Below, in pieces: positions 35,999 through 44,431 of a stretch of DNA of 64,000 bases; the stretch's first letter is position 1; every line of letters begins with the position of its first letter. The DNA comes from CAVPCZ01 sp963702445. GTDB taxonomy: Bacteria > Bacteroidota > Ignavibacteria > UBA10030 > UBA6906. The notes under the pieces were generated by a model. The model was not told where the DNA came from. It searched no databases and saw only the letters and a list, made by a program, of their open reading frames with translations. Both the position numbers and the translations under genes were made by a program. The stretch covers positions 221,647 to 285,646 of the forward strand of contig CAVPCZ010000013.1 of the NCBI GenBank assembly GCA_963702445.1, in the 5' to 3' direction.

Positions 35999-36633
35999 GA
36001 GAAGCGCTCCTGATCGCTCTCCCGAAAGGCCGTCTGTTCGATGTAGCCCTGGATCTCTTCTCCCGCGCGGGGATAGAAACCGATGGTTCCCAGGTCAGCT
36101 CCCGCAAACTTACGTTCCCCGACCGGCAGGGTATGTATGAATTCGTCGCGTTGAAGCCGGCGGATGTGCCGGTCTATGTTGAATCGGGCGCCGTTGATGC
36201 GGGCGTTGTCGGCAGCGATGTGTTGCGTGAACTCGATTGTGATCTGTATGAACCGCTGGATCTTCGCATCGGCGCCTGTTCTCTTGTGGTGGCGGCCCCT
36301 GCGGGCACCACACTCTCCGGGCAGCAGCACCTGCGCGTGGCCACGAAATACCCGCGCACGGCTACACGGTTCTTTGCCGAACGGAATGCGCACGCCCATA
36401 TTGTGAGGCTCGAGGGATCGGTGGAGATCGCGCCGCTGCTGGGGCTGGCCGATGTGATCGTAGATCTTGTAGAGACGGGCCGGACGCTGAAGGAGAACGG
36501 CCTGGAGCCGCTCGAGCAGGTGGCCCGGATCAGCGCAAAACTCGTCGTCAACCGCACTGCGATGAAAACACGAAACGCCGCTGTACGCGCACTCATCGCT
36601 TCACTTGATTCGGTGGTGTATGAAGACACTTGA
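35995..36633 (+). CDS. hisG: ATP phosphoribosyltransferase catalytic subunit, short form
   Basis: 212 aa, the short form that needs HisZ; it catalyses the first step of histidine synthesis (ATP + PRPP). It has LIALPKGRLFDVALDLF at the N-terminus and the PRPP-binding stretch EIAPLLGLADVIVDLVETGRTLKENGL. It starts inside the hisZ stop (ATGA) and overlaps hisD by 14 bp. Confidence 0.96.
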   Translation: MREALLIALPKGRLFDVALDLFSRAGIETDGSQVSSRKLTFPDRQGMYEFVALKPADVPVYVESGAVDAGVVGSDVLRELDCDLYEPLDLRIGACSLVVAAPAGTTLSGQQHLRVATKYPRTATRFFAERNAHAHIVRLEGSVEIAPLLGLADVIVDLVETGRTLKENGLEPLEQVARISAKLVVNRTAMKTRNAAVRALIASLDSVVYEDT

Positions 36634-37906
36634 CGTTTCGAAAGACCCCGGAGCCGTACGACAACTCGCGGGCCGGCGTGTGCGGCTCGATGCGGACGTC
36701 GTGGCCCGCGCCCGCGCAATCATTGAGAGCATCGAACGGGAGGGTGACGCTGCGCTGCTGCGCCACACGCGTGAGTTCGATTGCCCGGTTATCGACACAC
36801 TTGGTATTCGCGTCCGGGATGAGGAGATCGAAGCGGCGTATGCAGCGGTGACGAAGGATGTCCTGCGCGCCCTCCGGCTGGCCGGGACGAATATCAAACG
36901 CTTTCACAAGCGGCAGCTCCCGAAATCGTGGCTCCTGAAGAGCAAAGGACTCAGACTGGAGCAGCGATTCCAGCCGCTCGTTCGCGTCGGCATCTATGTT
37001 CCGGGCGGGAAGGCGGCATATCCGTCCACGGTGTTGATGAACGCGATTCCTGCGGCTATTGCCGGAGTCAGGGAAATCGTTATGGTGACCCCCTGCAACA
37101 AAGAAGGCAGGATCACTCCCGAGGTGCTTGTGGCGGCGCGGGAATGCGGTGTGACGGAGATATATCGCATCGGCGGGGCCCAGGCGGTTGCGGCTCTTGC
37201 GTGCGGTACGGAAACCATTCGGCCCGTCGACAAAATCACCGGTCCGGGCAATGCCTATGTTGCGGCGGCCAAGCAGCTCCTGTTCGGACGCGTCGGCATA
37301 GACATGATTGCCGGCCCGACCGAAGTCGTCGTTGTTGCTGATGAATCCGCGTCCCCGGTCTTCGTGGCGGCGGACCTCATTGCCCAGGCGGAACATGACC
37401 AGGACGCCTCGCCTGTCCTTATTACGACCTCCATTTCGGTCGCGCAGGCGGTCGAGGCCGAAGTGGAAAGCCAGTTGAAGAACGCGCCGCGGGAAGCCAT
37501 CGCCAGGAGGGCATTCGAGAGGAACGGCCTGATTCTGCTGGTGTCGTCCCTGGATGAAGCGGCAGAGACAGTGAATCTCCTGGCGCCCGAGCATCTCGAA
37601 GTGATGGTGAAGCGCCCCCGCCGGTTCGCCCGACGCATCACCAACGCGGGAGCAATATTCGTGGGTCGCTGGTCGTCCGAAGCGCTGGGGGACTACGTGG
37701 CAGGTCCGAATCACACGCTCCCTACATCGGGCACTGCACGCTTCAGCTCTGCACTCAGCGTCTACGATTTTATGAAATTCACCAATGTCATCGAATGCAG
37801 CCGCAAACGGGTGGGAAAACTCGCCGCCTATGCCGAAACCCTGGCAACTGTCGAGGGATTGCACGGCCACGCCGCCTCCCTCAGGCTGCGTCGGGAGGGC
37901 GCATGA
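36620..37906 (+). CDS. hisD: Histidinol dehydrogenase
   Basis: 428 aa; it oxidises histidinol to histidine in two NAD-dependent steps. Visible signatures are GIYVPGGKAAYPSTVLMNAIPA, ITGPGNAYVAAAKQ, IDMIAGPTEVVVVAD, AQAEHDQDA (zinc/catalytic His) and the C-terminal AGPNHTLPTSGTARF. ATG 36620 gives the usual N-terminus; an in-frame start at 36605 would overlap hisG more. Confidence 0.97.
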   Translation: MKTLDVSKDPGAVRQLAGRRVRLDADVVARARAIIESIEREGDAALLRHTREFDCPVIDTLGIRVRDEEIEAAYAAVTKDVLRALRLAGTNIKRFHKRQLPKSWLLKSKGLRLEQRFQPLVRVGIYVPGGKAAYPSTVLMNAIPAAIAGVREIVMVTPCNKEGRITPEVLVAARECGVTEIYRIGGAQAVAALACGTETIRPVDKITGPGNAYVAAAKQLLFGRVGIDMIAGPTEVVVVADESASPVFVAADLIAQAEHDQDASPVLITTSISVAQAVEAEVESQLKNAPREAIARRAFERNGLILLVSSLDEAAETVNLLAPEHLEVMVKRPRRFARRITNAGAIFVGRWSSEALGDYVAGPNHTLPTSGTARFSSALSVYDFMKFTNVIECSRKRVGKLAAYAETLATVEGLHGHAASLRLRREGA

Positions 37907-38961
37907 CTTCGCTCATACGCCCCGAGATCAGTACTCTTTCAGAATACCATCTGACGCAGTATCCGCATTCGATCAAACTGAATCAGAACGAAAATCCGTA
38001 CGAACTGCCGCTTCCGATCAAGCAGGAGATCCTGGACCGTCTGGCGAGTTCACGCTGGTCCCGGTATCCGGCATTCATTCCGGGGGAACAGATCGATATG
38101 CTTGCTTCCTTTGCGGGGTGGGTGCCGGAAGGAACCCTGCTGGGGAACGGATCGAATGACCTGCTCCAGCTGATCTTCATGGCTGTGCTGGAACGAGGCC
38201 GGACAGTGGTGCTGAGCCAGCCTACGTTTACACTCTACAAGCTGCTGGCCCGCGGACTGGGAGCGGATGTGCAGGAAGTGATGATGCATCCCGATTTGTC
38301 CTTTGATGTCGAGGGGATCATCCAGGCCGCGCGGGCAAGTAAGGCGAGTCTGATCGTGCTCTGTTCACCGAACAACCCCACCGGCACACTGATGGGGGAG
38401 CGCGATGTCGTGCGCATCATCGAGCAGACGGAAGGTTTGGTGGTGCTGGATGAGGCGTATGTGCACTTCGCGCCGGGGTCGCTGCGCCATCTTCTCAAAG
38501 ATACCGACCGCATCGTCGTCCTGCAGACCTTTTCCAAGGCAATGGGCGCGGCCGGACTGAGGTTTGGCTACGCGCTCGCGCCGGTCCCCCTGGCGCGGGA
38601 GTTGAACAAGATCAAGCTGCCGTACAGCGTAAATATCTTCACCCTGATTGCGGCGGAAGTCCTTATGCGCCGGTGGCCGGCACTCAAGGAGTGGATTACG
38701 CTCCTCGTGAATGAGCGCGAGCGTGTGGCATCCGCACTTGCGGTGTTCCCGGGAGTGAAGGTGTTTCCCTCCTCGGCGAATTTTCTTCTGGCGGAGTTTC
38801 TCGAGCGCCCGCCAAAGGACCTGTTTCAGGGACTTGTGAACCGCGGCATTCTGGTACGCGATGTTTCGTCCTACCCGATGCTGCAACGTTGCTTGCGCAT
38901 CAGCACCGGCACCCCGGAAGAAAATGATGCTCTGCTCCAGGCACTGAAGGAGGTTTTGTGA
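37903..38961 (+). CDS. hisC: Histidinol-phosphate aminotransferase
   Basis: 352 aa, a fold type I PLP enzyme. It has KLNQNENPYELP at the N-terminus, CSPNNPTGTLM, VLDEAYVHFAPG and the PLP-binding Lys in QTFSKAMGAAGLRFGYALA. It converts imidazole-acetol phosphate to histidinol phosphate. ATG 37903 overlaps the hisD stop (ATGA); upstream in-frame codons lie within hisD. Confidence 0.96.
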   Translation: MTSLIRPEISTLSEYHLTQYPHSIKLNQNENPYELPLPIKQEILDRLASSRWSRYPAFIPGEQIDMLASFAGWVPEGTLLGNGSNDLLQLIFMAVLERGRTVVLSQPTFTLYKLLARGLGADVQEVMMHPDLSFDVEGIIQAARASKASLIVLCSPNNPTGTLMGERDVVRIIEQTEGLVVLDEAYVHFAPGSLRHLLKDTDRIVVLQTFSKAMGAAGLRFGYALAPVPLARELNKIKLPYSVNIFTLIAAEVLMRRWPALKEWITLLVNERERVASALAVFPGVKVFPSSANFLLAEFLERPPKDLFQGLVNRGILVRDVSSYPMLQRCLRISTGTPEENDALLQALKEVL

Positions 38962-39542
38962 CACGGACCGCGCACATTGTCCGCAACACCACGGAAACGG
39001 CAATCGATCTCCGGCTGAACCTCGACGGCACGGGGACATACCAGATCGATACAGGCATAGGTTTCTTCGATCACATGCTTGCGCACGTGGCCAAGCACGG
39101 ACGGTTGGATCTGGTGCTCAAAGCGGCGGGGGATCTGCACATCGATGAACATCACCTTGTGGAAGATGTCGGTATTTGCCTCGGGAAGGCGCTCGCGGAG
39201 GCCCTGGGCGACAAGCGGGGTATCGAACGATTCGGGACGTCGTTTGTGACGATGGACGAGGCGCTGGCACGCACGGTCATCGACCTGAGCGGGCGCGGCT
39301 ATCTGGTCTTTCATGCGGCATTTTCCCGCGAAGTTATCAACGGCTTCTCTCTGGAGATGGTGAAGGAGTTTTTTCAGGCGGTGGCAAACGAGGGGAAGAT
39401 GAACCTGCACGTCGCTCTGCTGTACGGCGCAAATGCCCACCACCAGGCGGAAGGAATTTTCAAGTCATTCGGGCGGGCGCTGCGGGAAGCAACGCGAAGT
39501 TCAGGGGGGGATGCCATTCCGTCAACGAAAGGGAGCCTGTGA
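38958..39542 (+). CDS. hisB: Imidazoleglycerol-phosphate dehydratase
   Basis: 194 aa, the monofunctional form with no phosphatase domain. The metal-binding His/Glu motifs GFFDHMLAHVAKHG and DEHHLVEDVGICLGKAL, with their repeat HAAFSREVINGF and GANAHHQAEGIFKSFGRAL, are all present. The start is GTG 38958, overlapping hisC (GTGA). A separate histidinol-phosphatase is required and is not encoded in this window. Confidence 0.96.
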   Translation: MTRTAHIVRNTTETAIDLRLNLDGTGTYQIDTGIGFFDHMLAHVAKHGRLDLVLKAAGDLHIDEHHLVEDVGICLGKALAEALGDKRGIERFGTSFVTMDEALARTVIDLSGRGYLVFHAAFSREVINGFSLEMVKEFFQAVANEGKMNLHVALLYGANAHHQAEGIFKSFGRALREATRSSGGDAIPSTKGSL

Positions 39543-40162
39543 TCACGGTCGTCGATTACGGCATGGGGAATCTGCGGAATGTGCGCCGGGCGCTGGAGGA
39601 AATCGGCGTCGAAGTGACTGTGACTGCCGATTCTGCTGTTGTGAGGGATGCCTCGACGGTGATTCTCCCGGGAGTGGGCGCATTCGGCGAAGCGGTCAAA
39701 CGCATCGACGGTCTGGGCCTGCGTCAGCCCATCTTGGATCACGTCTCACGGGGCAAACCCCTCCTCGGCATCTGCCTCGGCATGCAACTCCTCTTTGAAT
39801 CCAGCGAAGAGTCGCCCGGTGCCCGGGGTCTGGGGATTCTTCCCGGGAGGGTGTGCCGGTTCCGGGAAAAACTTCCCGTGCCGCATATAGGTTGGAATGA
39901 TGTCATCCCCACAAGGCGATCCGTGCTGTTTCCGGATGGCGGAGGGGTCTTTTACTTCGTTCACTCCTACTATGCTGCAGAATCGGATGCGTCGATTGCG
40001 ACCACAGAATACGGAATACGATTTGCGTCGGCAGTGCAGGAGCAAAACGTTTTTGGCGTGCAATTCCATCCGGAGAAATCGCAGGCGGCCGGGTTGGGCC
40101 TGTTGCGCTCCTTCAGTGCACGACAACCACAGACAGCAACGGACGCAAAGAAAGGTGACTGA
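39539..40162 (+). CDS. hisH: Imidazole glycerol phosphate synthase, glutaminase subunit
   Basis: 207 aa, a class I glutamine amidotransferase that delivers ammonia to HisF. The catalytic Cys is in LLGICLGMQLLFESSEE (about residue 80), and the His-Glu pair is in GVQFHPEKS (about 183-187). It also has the N-terminal VVDYGMGNLRNV. The start is GTG 39539, overlapping the hisB stop (GTGA), which gives the family length. hisA follows after 59 bp, the longest gap in the operon apart from the leader. Confidence 0.95.
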   Translation: MITVVDYGMGNLRNVRRALEEIGVEVTVTADSAVVRDASTVILPGVGAFGEAVKRIDGLGLRQPILDHVSRGKPLLGICLGMQLLFESSEESPGARGLGILPGRVCRFREKLPVPHIGWNDVIPTRRSVLFPDGGGVFYFVHSYYAAESDASIATTEYGIRFASAVQEQNVFGVQFHPEKSQAAGLGLLRSFSARQPQTATDAKKGD

Positions 40163-40221
40163 CATCTTTGCGCCCTTCAGAGGATCCGTGTCCTTTGCGA
40201 TATCTACGAGCTCCGATAACT

Positions 40222-41001
40222 ATGGACATCATACCAGCAATTGATCTGAAGAACGGCAAATGCGTCCGTTTGCAGCAGGGGAAGGACGAAGCGACCACCG
40301 AATACTCTGCCGACCCCGTGGCGGTGGCAGTCGGATGGGTGCGGCAGGGGGCCAGACGCCTCCACGTCGTGAATCTGGACGGCGCCTTCGGGCGTGCCTC
40401 CGGGCACCTGGAGATACTGCGGCGGATTGCGACTGACACGGGAGTTGCCGTGGAATACGGGGGCGGCTTGCGGAGTCCGGAAGCGGTTCGTGAGGCGCTT
40501 GGAGCCGGCGCAGCGCAGGTTGTTCTCGGGACTGTGGCCGTGGAAACCCCGGTGCTTCTCCGGACGATCATCAGCGAAACCGGACCGGAGCAATGCATCG
40601 TGGCGCTCGATACGGTGCGGGGAAAAGTCTCGACACGCGGGTGGACGCAGGTGAGCGATATCGACGTTATGGATGCCGTCCGTCAGCTGAGTTCCTCCGG
40701 AGTCCGCCAAATTCTTCACACCGATGTGGCGCGGGATGGAATGCTGACCGGTCCTGATCTTGATACGCTCGAAGCAATCGCGCGGACCGGCATCGGCGTC
40801 ATCGCCTCGGGTGGGGTCTCCTCGCTTGATGATATCCGTGCGCTGCTGGGTCTCCAACAGCCCTCGCTGTACGGCGTTATCATCGGCAAGGCCCTGTATG
40901 AGAAGAAAATGACCGTGCAGGAGGCAATCCGTCTGGTCGAGCAGTTTCCTCGCGCATCGGGCTCAGCACCGCCGAGTCCTCCATACTCCCAGACATCCTG
41001 A
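40222..41001 (+). CDS. hisA: ProFAR isomerase HisA
   Basis: 259 aa (beta/alpha)8 barrel with the two catalytic Asp regions MDIIPAIDLKNGKCVRL (N-terminal) and HTDVARDGMLTGPD, and the phosphate-binding ASGGVSSLDDI. It isomerises ProFAR to PRFAR. ATG 40222 is selected as the conserved start; a TTG at 40168 would add an unlikely extension. The C-terminal tail after LVEQFPRA is a little long and low-complexity. Confidence 0.95.
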   Translation: MDIIPAIDLKNGKCVRLQQGKDEATTEYSADPVAVAVGWVRQGARRLHVVNLDGAFGRASGHLEILRRIATDTGVAVEYGGGLRSPEAVREALGAGAAQVVLGTVAVETPVLLRTIISETGPEQCIVALDTVRGKVSTRGWTQVSDIDVMDAVRQLSSSGVRQILHTDVARDGMLTGPDLDTLEAIARTGIGVIASGGVSSLDDIRALLGLQQPSLYGVIIGKALYEKKMTVQEAIRLVEQFPRASGSAPPSPPYSQTS

Positions 41002-41015
41002 CGGGCCATCAGTCC

Positions 41016-41774
41016 ATGCTTCGTAAAAGAATTCTTCCCTGTCTGGATGTGCGCAACGGTGTCGTCGTCAAAGGTGTCAACTTTGTCGGTCTCCGCGAGA
41101 TGGGAGATCCGGCGATGCATGCACGGTTCTACAATGACGAGGGGGCGGACGAACTGGTGATTCTGGATATTACGGCATCACGGGAAGCACGCAAGAGTAT
41201 GTTGCACGTTATTGAGGCCGTGGCGGACAGTGTCTTTATCCCGCTGACCGTGGGCGGAGGGGTGCGCACTGCGGAAGACGTGCGCGAGATGTTGATCGCC
41301 GGTGCAGATCGCGTCAGTCTGAACACGGCGGCTGTTCAGCGCCCGGAGGTGTTGACCGAGGCGGCGGAACGGTTCGGAACGCAATGTGTGGTGGCGGCGA
41401 TCGATGCACGCAGGCGGACGACGGGGGCCGGATGGGAAGTGTACATCTACGGTGGCCACCAGCCGGCAGGACTGGATGCTGTGGAGTGGGCGAAGGAGGT
41501 GGAGCGTCGGGGAGCAGGGGAGATACTCCTGACGAGCATGGATCGCGACGGTACGCAGATCGGTTACGACATCTCTCTCCTGCAGGCGATAACCTCAAGA
41601 GTGAAGATTCCGGTCATTGCCTCCGGCGGCGCGGGTACATTGGAACATTTTGCCGAAGCGTTCACACAGGGTGGAGCCAGTGCGGTGCTGGCGGCATCTC
41701 TCTTTCACACGAGGGACCTGACCGTTGCCCGGCTCAAGGAGTTTTTGCATAACAAAGGAGTTCCCGTCCGATGA
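41016..41774 (+). CDS. hisF: Imidazole glycerol phosphate synthase, cyclase subunit
   Basis: 252 aa barrel, the partner of HisH. The catalytic Asp residues are in ILPCLDVRNGVVVKGVNF (Asp 11) and VVAAIDARRR (Asp about 130). The phosphate sites are VGGGVRTAEDV and ASGGAGTLEHF. It ends in the start of hisIE (ATGA at 41771). Confidence 0.97.
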   Translation: MLRKRILPCLDVRNGVVVKGVNFVGLREMGDPAMHARFYNDEGADELVILDITASREARKSMLHVIEAVADSVFIPLTVGGGVRTAEDVREMLIAGADRVSLNTAAVQRPEVLTEAAERFGTQCVVAAIDARRRTTGAGWEVYIYGGHQPAGLDAVEWAKEVERRGAGEILLTSMDRDGTQIGYDISLLQAITSRVKIPVIASGGAGTLEHFAEAFTQGGASAVLAASLFHTRDLTVARLKEFLHNKGVPVR

Positions 41775-42425
41775 CACCAGGCGAATTGCGGTATGATGAA
41801 CACGGGGTTGTTCCGGCTGTCATTCAGGACGCGGAATCCGGCGCAGTGCTGATGGTGGGGTACATGAGCCGGGAGAGTCTTGAAAAGACTCTGGAGAAGG
41901 GGGAGACGGTCTTCTGGAGCCGGAGCAGGCAGGTGCTCTGGCCAAAAGGGGCGACGTCGGGCAACACACAGCGGGTGAGGGAGATCCGGTACGACTGCGA
42001 TGCCGACGCCCTGCTTGTCAGGGTGGAGCAGAAGGGTGTGGCGTGCCACACCGGGGAGTACTCGTGCTTCCACAAAACCCTTCACGGGTTATATGGCGAG
42101 CCCGTTCCGGAACATGCCTCGCTTGGCGAGACCCTTGCACGTCCTTGCCCGTCGTATTCATCAACGCAACCTCGACAGGCCGGAGGGATCCTACACCGCA
42201 AAACTCCTGAAGGGGGGCATCGACAGGATCCTGAAGAAGATCGGGGAGGAATCAGGAGAGGTGATCATCGCCGCAAAGAACCATGCGCCGTCCGAAATCA
42301 CCTGGGAGGTGGCTGATCTGATGTATCATCTTCTGGTGATGATGGAACACGAAGGAATCCGGCTGGGTGATGTTGCCGCCGTATTGCAGGACCGGGGGAA
42401 AGATGCGCAGGGCGATACTCGGTAG
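41771..42425 (+). CDS. hisIE: Bifunctional HisIE (PRA-CH / PRA-PH), interrupted by a frameshift
   Basis: The first part (41771 to about 42134) is phosphoribosyl-AMP cyclohydrolase HisI: MVGYMSRESLEKTL, EIRYDCDADALLVRVEQ and CHTGEYSCFH, with the zinc Cys residues and His. The second part, in another frame to 42425, is phosphoribosyl-ATP pyrophosphatase HisE: LARRIHQRN, GSYTAKLLKGG, KKIGEESGEVIIAAKN and EVADLMYHLLVMM. Removing one T of the TT at 42135-42136 yields one smooth protein of about 217 aa (GETLHVLARRI). The alternative is an independent hisE from ATG 42114, but then HisI carries a nonsense tail to 42316. Confidence 0.85.
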
Positions 42426-42619
42426 CTTGCTCTTCGATCTCGCCTGTCGTCCAGGAGCGTGAAACATCAAGACAGGAAAGTGTTTCTTCAAATCCCGGGT
42501 TGGTCTCGTGTGGGTGTGTCGTCGGATGATCGGGGGAGAGTGTCTCCGGATGAGGCGTCTCTGATGCCGCTATCGTAATGTGATCCGGGTGGATGCAGTT
42601 TCTGGCGATGCCCGGCGAA

Positions 42620-43477
42620 CTACCGCTGTGAATCGGTTTCCATTGCCCGAAGGTACGAGATACCTCTGCGGATAAAGTCCGGGCCGTCCGGGCAGAGATT
42701 ATGGAACATCCCGCGTTCGTATGCGAAATCCCCGATGCCCGAGTTGTATCCCTCCAATCCCACATACCCTGAAAACCCGATCTCGTGAAGTGTGGTGAAG
42801 ATTTCCCGCCAGGGGATCAGGCCGGTTCCGGGAACTCCGCGGTCATTTTCGCAAGCATGCAGCGCATAGAGCCGTGGTGCGACCGTCCGGAGCGCAGCGG
42901 CGTAGTCGCGGATTTCGGTGATCACGTGATAGGTGTCGAAGAGGACGCGGAGGGCCGGATGGTCGGCAAGCGTGATGAGACGCATGAGTTGTTCGGGCGT
43001 GTTGACGACATGCGATCGAAAGTGGCTCATGGGTTCGAGGACAATGACAACGTTACGTCCTGCGGCGTATTCAGCGAGGGCATGGAGCCCTTCTGCTGTT
43101 CGGGGGTACTCGTCGGCCGGCGGGCGGCGGCGTTTCACGATGCCAGGATGTCCGTACAGTGCGCCGGCATACGCGACTGCACCCAGTTCAGCCGCAACAT
43201 CCACCTGCCGTTTGTGCCACTCCAGGCCCAGGGCACGATCATGCAGCGTATCGGCTGAAAGATCACATTCGGCAGGCCAGACGCCTCCGGGTCCGATAAG
43301 CAGGTCGAGGCCGAGAGAAGCCGCATGTCGTCCGGTGGCACGGGCATCAAAGTGCACGTCGTCTCCGACCGATAGCTCAAACATATCAAGACCAAGTCCC
43401 TTTGCAGTGTCAAGGAGATGGAGGTGTTTATCGGACCAGCGATCGGTGAGGAGATAGCAGTGTGCACCGTATTTCAT
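42620..43477 (-). CDS. Sugar phosphate isomerase/epimerase (xylose-isomerase-like TIM barrel)
   Basis: 285 aa, AP endonuclease 2/hydroxypyruvate isomerase/tagatose epimerase superfamily. The metal-binding Glu is in VVIVLEPMSHF and the Asp/His pair in VLFDTYHV. HACENDRGVPGTGLIPWREIF and GYVGLEGYNSG carry the remaining site residues. It interconverts keto-sugars of unknown identity. It is monocistronic with its own promoter at 43514. The 190 bp between it and hisIE hold nothing recognisable. Confidence 0.88.
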   Translation of the reverse strand: MKYGAHCYLLTDRWSDKHLHLLDTAKGLGLDMFELSVGDDVHFDARATGRHAASLGLDLLIGPGGVWPAECDLSADTLHDRALGLEWHKRQVDVAAELGAVAYAGALYGHPGIVKRRRPPADEYPRTAEGLHALAEYAAGRNVVIVLEPMSHFRSHVVNTPEQLMRLITLADHPALRVLFDTYHVITEIRDYAAALRTVAPRLYALHACENDRGVPGTGLIPWREIFTTLHEIGFSGYVGLEGYNSGIGDFAYERGMFHNLCPDGPDFIRRGISYLRAMETDSQR

Positions 43478-43513
43478 TGAGGACTTTCTCGATATGCGGA
43501 GCGCGTGTATGTG

Positions 43514-43544
43514 CTAATGTACGGCGGCAATTGTTGTTGATCAA
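43514..43544 (-). promoter_or_regulatory. Promoter, TTG-N20-TACATTAG
   Basis: On the minus strand, TTG (43544-43542), 20-nt spacer, TACATTAG (43521-43514), 36 bp before the isomerase start. Confidence 0.6.
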
Positions 43545-43675
43545 GCGGTTGCTGGGGTGCTTCGTTGTCTCGTGCTTGGTCGTCGGGTGAACTCGGTGTC
43601 AACGGCAAAATGCTTGCCGGCAAAGTCGCTATCAGAGCAAGTGAAAGCTCTGGGCCAACCGGTTTGTCAGGGTGA

Positions 43676-43706
43676 TTGACATTTTGAGGAAGAATGTCTA
43701 TATTGA
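43676..43706 (+). promoter_or_regulatory. Promoter of tRNA-Asn, TTG-N20-TATATTGA
   Basis: TTG 43676-43678, 20-nt spacer, TATATTGA 43699-43706. The tRNA 5' end follows at 43715. Confidence 0.7.
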
Positions 43707-43714
43707 AATCGCTT

Positions 43715-44035
43715 TCCGCGATAGCTCAATGGTAGAGCATGCGGCTGTTAGCGTACTAGCAGCTTTCCCGGGCAACCGGGATTGAAAAACCGGGTGAATT
43801 CAGGGAACCCTAAATCCTGCGCAAGCGGGACATGGCAACCCTGAGCGAAGCTCCGCGAAGAGAAGTTTGTAGCGGGGAACGTGCAGAGACTAGGGGATGA
43901 GGAGCTCACCAATAAGCCCCACGAGCGCCCGGCATCCTTTATCAAATCGAAGGATGATGAGATAGTCCGGACCGCAGTGAAAGCTGTGGAGCGGCCGTAA
44001 CCGCAGGGTTGCAGGTTCGAGTCCTGCTCGCGGAG
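43715..44035 (+). tRNA. tRNA-Asn (GUU) split by a group I intron
   Basis: The 5' exon (43715-43748) has acceptor TCCGCGA, D arm GCTC/GAGC and anticodon stem TGCGG followed by CTGT. The 3' exon (43998-44035) begins TAACCGCA, then has T arm GCAGG/CCTGC with TTCGAGT, acceptor TCGCGGA and discriminator G. Joined, they give a standard Bacteroidota tRNA-Asn with loop CTGTTAA, anticodon GTT. The intron cuts the anticodon between its second and third bases. The 3' exon is the attachment site reused three times downstream. CCA is not encoded here (GAGCTCT) but is in the fragment at 51559. Confidence 0.93.
43749..43997 (+). ncRNA. Group I self-splicing intron in tRNA-Asn (IC3-like), about 249 nt
   Basis: The group I landmarks are present. 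The last exon base is T (43748), and GCAGC at 43759-43763 pairs with exon GCTGT to form P1 with a U-G wobble at the splice site. The intron ends in G (43997). P7 forms from GACTA (43888-43892, in GTGCAGAGACTA) and TAGTC (43963-43967, in GAGATAGTCC). P8 is CATCCTT/AAGGATG (about 43933-43956). The segment AATTCAGGG...CCCTAAATCCTG fits P3-P4, and CAACCCTGAGCGAAGC fits the P5-P6 region. There is no ORF inside. The exact P2/P5/P6/P9 pairings were not folded by computer. Confidence 0.9.
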
Positions 44036-44062
44036 CTCTAAAGTGTTGATATTAAAGGAGTT

Positions 44063-44085
44063 ACAGTCGCTCAAAAGGCGACTGT
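44063..44085 (+). terminator. Hairpin after tRNA-Asn
   Basis: The stem ACAGTCGC (44063-44070) and GCGACTGT (44078-44085) with loop TCAAAAG is followed by ACCTTATTTG. It sits 28 bp after the tRNA, as do hairpins after the three downstream tRNA fragments. Confidence 0.55.
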
Positions 44086-44101
44086 ACCTTATTTGTACCT
44101 T
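44080..44101 (+). repeat. Left copy of the end repeat of element Asn-1
   Basis: A 22-bp sequence made of two TGTACC words 12 nt apart (GACTGTACC...TTGTACCTT). It recurs at 51447-51468 with two mismatches, in the same orientation. Confidence 0.6.
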
Positions 44102-44431
44102 CAGGTCACCGCAACAAGGCCTTTCTCCTACTGTAGTCGTTCGCATATCCGTCAAAACAGATCGTATTCGGCGTTCTCCATCGAGCCTCGGAGTCTCTTG
44201 ACAGCGAGCTTTCACCCGGTCCTGCTCGCGCCAAAGGTTGCGAAGTTTAGCAAGCAAGCGAAGCGGTGATGATTCGGCTTCATTGAACTCCTGCTCAGTC
44301 TGTTCCAGCCAAGACGAGTCCTTGTGCCGGGCCTGATTATGACTGTGTTATGCTACGCTCCATTGAAACACAAACGCCCGACAGATTACTCTGCCGGGCG
44401 CGGTGTGTCGAGTGAAGAGTGTCCAATGAAC

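Noticed and set aside
43748..44257. Minus-strand frame across the tRNA-Asn intron (possible homing endonuclease)
   Set aside because: It contains EQDSNLQPCG, the usual antisense translation of a tRNA T arm, and no LAGLIDADG, GIY-YIG or HNH motif.
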